DNA from: Bacteroidota bacterium
Lineage (GTDB): Bacteria; Bacteroidota; Bacteroidia; Bacteroidales; UBA4417
Reading direction: 5' to 3'
NCBI GenBank assembly: GCA_013376995.1
Contig: JACAAZ010000019.1
Coordinates: 20,115 to 84,114 of the forward strand
Length of the DNA stretch: 64,000 nt
Within the stretch, counting starts at the first letter, position 1. Every line of letters starts with the position of its first letter. A program made the translations under genes and the position numbers. The notes under the pieces were generated by a model. It was not told the origin of the DNA. It did not search any database and worked only from the letters and a program-made list of their open reading frames with translations. Below, in pieces: positions 60,325-64,000 of the stretch.

Positions 60325-62652
60325 ATGAAAAGATTCACAATGATTGCCGGCATTTTGGTTTTGCTGACAACTTTTTCAATGGCTCAAACGGTTTTATCAA
60401 TCGCTGATGCCAGGAGTTTACCTTCAGGTGTAACTGTAACAGTTCACGGAATTCTTACCGCTGACAGGGCTACCATGCGCTGGACCGGTTATATGCAGGA
60501 CGCTACAGCCGGTATTGCGTTCTATAATACCAGCACAGCTCCTTTCCCATTAACGGATAGCCTGAAAGCAGGTGATATCTTCACAATCACCGGTGTATTG
60601 AAAGATTATAATTCATTGTTGGAGATAAGCCCGATAACCGACCTGGTTATTGAGTCACACAACAATCCTTTGCCTGCACCTGCAGCTGTTACAGTGCCCA
60701 ACGTCAGCGACACATATGAATCCATGCTGATAAAAATCAGCAATGTTCATTTCGATGCTGCAGTTCAGGGGCTTCCATTCTCTGGTGGGACAACAGGCCA
60801 AAACTACAATATTACCGATGCCAGCGGAAATGTTACTCAGATCAGGATCCTTCCAACAACAGATATCCCCGGCATGCTTGTGCCTTTTGGAAATGTGAAC
60901 ATCACCGGCTGCCTGGGTCAATACAGCGCCTCTAACCCTATAACCGGTTACCAGCTTTTTCCAAGATCAACGGCTGATATCGTTGTAGCCTCAAGCATTA
61001 AGCTGACTACACCCGTTACTGTATCCGACATTACAACTTCTAATGTAACCCTGAACTGGACAACCGACACCCAGGGTTCTACCCAGGTAAAGTATGGGCA
61101 TACACCATCTCTTGAATTGGGTTACCTTGGTGGTGCCGGGAATTCAACAGAACATTCAATCTCAATCCCGGGGACAGCTGCACAATTGCTTTATGCCAGG
61201 GTATTTTCTATCAGCAGCACTGTGGCAACTGATACTGCTAAATCAGTAGCATCAGCGTATATTACTGAATCAAACAGCACCGGGAATATCAAGGTGTACT
61301 TTAATACCCCGGTTGATAATTCTGTCTCCTCCGGTACAAATGCCATTTCTATCGGGCAGGCTGTTGACGATACATTGATCGCCTATATCAACCGTGCCAA
61401 GCAGAGCCTGGATATTGTAATCTACAGTTTCAACAATGACGGGTTGAGCAACATCAGCAATGCTCTGAATGCCGCTGCAACCCGCGGGGTAAATGTCAGG
61501 ATCATTTATTGCGGAACTACCCAAAATGCAGGCATAGATGAATTGAATTCATCCATTCATAAATTACAGGGGCCAGGTCCTAATAATCCATTGTACCCAA
61601 CCCGGAGCGGGATTATGCATAATAAGTTTATGATTGTCGATGCCAACTCTGCAAACGCAAATGATCCTCTGGTATGGACGGGATCCTTCAACTGGACTTC
61701 TGACAACATGAATACGGATGCAAACAACCTGATCATCATCCAGGATCAGAGCCTTGCCAGGACATACCTTGCTGAATTTGAAGAAATGTGGGGTTCTACA
61801 GGCCTGAATCCAAATGCTGCAAATGCCAAGTTTGGTGCTGATAAGACCAATAACACACCTCATAAACTCAAGATAGGTAATAAATGGGTGGAAAGCTTCT
61901 TCAGCCCGTCTGACAATGTAAATGCCGAGATCATTAGCAGGATTGGCACGGCAAATCATGATCTTGAAGTTGCAACAATGCTGGTTACCCGCAAAGAGAT
62001 AGTTTATGCGGTTTCGGATGCTGTTGCAGCCGGTGCAAGTGCTGAGTTCCTGGTGGATAATTTCAGTGACGAAGTTAACCCGGCAAATCCTCCTACCTAT
62101 CCAAATCCCGATTCAACTGTTTTCCTGGTATTGAAAGGTGCCTGTTCTGAATTTGGTGACTACTCGGGTGGAGGAATCATGCACAATAAATATATGATCG
62201 TTGACCAGGGAAGTGTTGACTCTGATCCGCTGGTTTGGACAGGATCTCATAACTGGAGTGGTGGAGCTAACACATCCAATGATGAGAATTCTGTTGTAAT
62301 CCATGATGCTACTCTCGCAAATATCTATTATCAGAATTTCGTGAAGATCATGGCTGCTGCAAATATCCTATATGGAATTGATGATCCTCAGGGGTATTCA
62401 TCGGGTGATGTGAAAGTCTATCCAAATCCAGCAAACGGCTTGGTTAATGTTGATGTAAAGGCTTCAAAAAGAACTCCGTACAGGATTGAACTTCTGGATA
62501 TGTCAGGAAGAATGATAAGGAATTCTAATGAGATAGCCTCAACCGGGACAAACCACACTTTCTTCGATTTAAGTGGGCTGCAGAATGGATTGTACCTCCT
62601 CAGGGTTTCCAACAGGAATGGTTCCTTCGTTCAGAAACTTGTCATTCAGTAA
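60325..62652 (+). CDS. T9SS-exported OB-fold and phospholipase-D-fold enzyme
   Basis: 775 residues: signal peptide (MKRFTMIAGILVLLTTFSMAQ), an OB-fold/DUF5689-like domain (about 22-215, VLSIADARSLPSGVTVTVHGILTADRATMRWTGYMQDATAGIAFY), a fibronectin-like domain (about 222-315) and two PLD-family halves with intact HKD motifs, H432 (HNKFMIVD) and H620 (HNKYMIVD), each followed by WTGSxNW. A type A T9SS sorting domain ends the protein (KVYPNPANGLVNVDV ... VQKLVIQ). PLD-fold enzymes include nucleases (Nuc, EndA-like) and phospholipases. The OB fold favours a surface nuclease, but a lipase is possible. A long-stem terminator follows. Confidence 0.92.
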   Translation: MKRFTMIAGILVLLTTFSMAQTVLSIADARSLPSGVTVTVHGILTADRATMRWTGYMQDATAGIAFYNTSTAPFPLTDSLKAGDIFTITGVLKDYNSLLEISPITDLVIESHNNPLPAPAAVTVPNVSDTYESMLIKISNVHFDAAVQGLPFSGGTTGQNYNITDASGNVTQIRILPTTDIPGMLVPFGNVNITGCLGQYSASNPITGYQLFPRSTADIVVASSIKLTTPVTVSDITTSNVTLNWTTDTQGSTQVKYGHTPSLELGYLGGAGNSTEHSISIPGTAAQLLYARVFSISSTVATDTAKSVASAYITESNSTGNIKVYFNTPVDNSVSSGTNAISIGQAVDDTLIAYINRAKQSLDIVIYSFNNDGLSNISNALNAAATRGVNVRIIYCGTTQNAGIDELNSSIHKLQGPGPNNPLYPTRSGIMHNKFMIVDANSANANDPLVWTGSFNWTSDNMNTDANNLIIIQDQSLARTYLAEFEEMWGSTGLNPNAANAKFGADKTNNTPHKLKIGNKWVESFFSPSDNVNAEIISRIGTANHDLEVATMLVTRKEIVYAVSDAVAAGASAEFLVDNFSDEVNPANPPTYPNPDSTVFLVLKGACSEFGDYSGGGIMHNKYMIVDQGSVDSDPLVWTGSHNWSGGANTSNDENSVVIHDATLANIYYQNFVKIMAAANILYGIDDPQGYSSGDVKVYPNPANGLVNVDVKASKRTPYRIELLDMSGRMIRNSNEIASTGTNHTFFDLSGLQNGLYLLRVSNRNGSFVQKLVIQ

Positions 62653-62667
62653 TCCTAAATGACTGCG

Positions 62668-62717
62668 GGCTATTTCAAGAGTTGCATTCATGTAACTCTT
62701 GAAATAGCCTTTATTAT
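62668..62717 (+). terminator. Terminator of the OB/PLD unit
   Basis: GGCTATTTCAAGAGTT and AACTCTTGAAATAGCC form a perfect 16-bp stem followed by TTTATTATG, 16 bases past the stop. The rest of 62653-62909 is AT-rich with only the promoter noted below. Confidence 0.88.
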
Positions 62718-62881
62718 GTAATCTGTTAAATAATTATAATCAGTTTTTCCGGAATATTGATTCATATTATAATTTAATGCATTACTATTCAGTTTATTGT
62801 GGATGTGAACCTTTGCTTATCATGATATTTGGGAGGATTATTTCAATCATGAATGCAACGGTTTTGTTATCAAATATTTCC

Positions 62882-62889
62882 TACTTTCG
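62882..62889 (+). promoter_or_regulatory. -7 box (TACTTTCG) for the glycosyltransferase
   Basis: TACTTTCG matches TAnnTTYG, 20 bases before the GTG start. A TTTTG lies 15 bases upstream of it. Confidence 0.5.
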
Positions 62890-62909
62890 CCGCGTAAAAA
62901 ATTATTGCT

Positions 62910-63641
62910 GTGTCAGATAGCCTTGTTATCATTCCAACCTATAACGAAAAGGAAAACATCCGGAAGATGATTCAAAAGGTGTTCTCCCTCTCAAAAGAAT
63001 TCCACCTGCTGATTGTGGAGGACAATTCACCTGACGGTACTGGTGATATAGTACGTTCGATGCTTCCTCAGTATGAAGGCAAACTTTTCATGCTGGAACG
63101 CAAAGGCAAACTTGGTCTTGGCACAGCTTACATAGCTGGATTTAAGTGGGCACTTCAGCATGACTACCAGTTTATTTTTGAAATGGATTGTGATTTTTCA
63201 CATAACCCTGAAGATCTTATCAAATTATATGATGCTTGTAATACCGGCGGTGCTGACCTCGCAATCGGATCAAGGTATATCAAGGGTGTAAACGTTGTAA
63301 ACTGGCCGTTAGGCAGGGTGCTTATGTCATACTGTGCCTCTATGTATGTTGATTTTATCACCAGCATGCCAATCAAGGACACAACTGCGGGATTTAAGTG
63401 TTATACAAGGAAAGTGCTTGATCAGATAGATCTTGACAAGATCAAATTCATGGGATATGCATTTCAGATTGAAATGAAGTATACAGCCTGGAAACTAGGT
63501 TTCAAACTGGTTGAAGTTCCCATCATTTTCACTGACCGTACTGAAGGAACCTCAAAAATGAGTTCCAAAATCTTCAAGGAAGCCTTCTTTGGAGTGATCA
63601 GCCTCCGTTTTAAAAGAATATCCGCCCGGAGGATAGCGTAG
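62910..63641 (+). CDS. Polyprenol-phosphate mannose synthase-like glycosyltransferase (GT2)
   Basis: 243 residues starting at GTG; no in-frame ATG lies before the conserved VIIPTYNEKENI segment. The GT2 nucleotide-sugar site (DNSPDGTGD), the metal-binding motif in EMDCDFSHNP and the DPM1-type C-terminal part (DTTAGFKCYTRKVLD; TDRTEGTSKMS) are present, without membrane helices. Such enzymes move mannose (or glucose) from GDP/UDP-sugar to polyprenyl phosphate, giving donors for protein or lipid glycosylation. T9SS cargo in Bacteroidota is often glycosylated, but a link is not shown here. Confidence 0.93.
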   Translation: MSDSLVIIPTYNEKENIRKMIQKVFSLSKEFHLLIVEDNSPDGTGDIVRSMLPQYEGKLFMLERKGKLGLGTAYIAGFKWALQHDYQFIFEMDCDFSHNPEDLIKLYDACNTGGADLAIGSRYIKGVNVVNWPLGRVLMSYCASMYVDFITSMPIKDTTAGFKCYTRKVLDQIDLDKIKFMGYAFQIEMKYTAWKLGFKLVEVPIIFTDRTEGTSKMSSKIFKEAFFGVISLRFKRISARRIA

Positions 63642-63649
63642 GAGAGTTT

Positions 63650-64000
63650 TGTTATTCGATAGTCACTCGGTAGTCATTCAGTAGTCATTCTATTGTCACT
63701 CTATTATTATTCGGTAGTCATTTCCGCCAGCTGGCGGATCATTCGATAGTCATTCAAAAGTCATTCTGTCGCCATTCAGTAGTTACTTGATAGTCATTTC
63801 TTCCAGTTGACGGATAATTCGATAGTTACTCAATTGAATGACCTTCCCGCCTTTCCCACCTTCCTGCCCTCCCGCCCTCCCCATCCTGCGCCCTGCTCTT
63901 TGCCTTCCAGTCAATAATCTCCCTTCATACAATTGAGTGACCATCGTATGACTATTGAGTAACAATTGTATGACCATGAGTGACCATCGTATGACCATCG
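63650..64000. repeat. Composite repeat array of degenerate 11-base units
   Basis: No gene lies here. About twelve units like GTCATTCGGTA / GTCACTCGATA run rightward (63650-63842), interrupted by TCCGCCAGCTGGCGGA at 63723 and a degenerate copy at 63802. A C-rich pyrimidine tract (CCTGCCCTCCCGCCCTCCCC, about 63843-63925) follows. The same 11-base words then appear inverted (GAGTGACCATCGTATGAC..., 63930-64000) and run off the window. The ORF at 63783 on the minus strand is an artefact of this repeat. Confidence 0.82.
63723..63738. repeat. Perfect palindrome TCCGCCAGCTGGCGGA
   Basis: A 16-base perfect palindrome inserted within the 11-base array. Its counterpart at 21686 differs at three positions, with two of the changes paired so that the arms still match. 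Confidence 0.85.

Noticed and set aside
63783-63998. 71-residue ORF on the minus strand
   Set aside because: It lies entirely in the composite repeat, has low-complexity composition (GRAGGQEGGKGGK) and no start context.
63650-64000. CRISPR array
   Set aside because: Units are about 11 bases, degenerate and without spacers, with internal inversion; no cas genes.

Overview
The window comes from a member of the Bacteroidota, most likely an anaerobic or microaerophilic environmental Bacteroidales-type lineage. Several things point there. At least seven proteins end in type IX secretion (T9SS) type A C-terminal sorting domains. Promoters are of the TAnnTTTG type rather than sigma-70 type, and Shine-Dalgarno sites are scarce. 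There are TonB receptors with carboxypeptidase-regulatory N-terminal domains, an ECF sigma/anti-sigma pair, rubrerythrin, and a phosphofructokinase with pyrophosphate-type active-site residues. No rRNA, tRNA, CRISPR array, prophage or classic insertion sequence was seen.

Layout. 1-5.6 kb: 3' part of a very large T9SS surface protein with strongly biased codons. 5.7-15.8 kb: housekeeping genes (ABC-F ATPase, prenyl diphosphate synthase, rfbA, RND exporter, beta-propeller with ECF sigma/anti-sigma, PPi-type phosphofructokinase). 16.0-20.1 kb: a six-PKD T9SS protein flanked by two paralogous lipoproteins. 20.2-23.1 kb: aspartate kinase and fructose-1,6-bisphosphatase, separated by a composite low-complexity repeat. 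23.1-25.7 kb: LuxR-type response regulator and TPR histidine kinase. 25.8-35.8 kb: eight same-strand exported proteins, including two tandem duplications (OmpA-like pair; 33.8/34.8 kb pair). 35.9-41.7 kb: two REP-associated tyrosine transposases (RAYTs), each with REP-like hairpins in its own coding sequence, around a CotH-type protein, an outer-membrane barrel and rubrerythrin. 41.8-50.7 kb: mfd, a delta-60-repeat T9SS protein, a subtilase and an outer-membrane protein. 50.8-62.7 kb: a divergent locus with two TonB-dependent receptors, two DUF5689/OB-fold-like exported proteins, an EEP-family nuclease/phosphatase and a secreted phospholipase-D-fold protein. 62.9-64 kb: polyprenol-phosphate mannose synthase-like glycosyltransferase, then a second composite repeat array.

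Most notable. (1) The 52-62.7 kb TonB/DUF5689/nuclease locus looks like a surface system for phosphodiester substrates, possibly extracellular DNA; this is inference. (2) The two RAYTs carry internal hairpins and share a near-identical leader. (3) Two distant intergenic regions share an 11-bp degenerate repeat (GTCATTCGATA-like), a self-complementary TCCGYCAGYTGRCGGA element and G/C-rich low-complexity tracts. All functional statements rest on reading the translated sequences; no database search was run.
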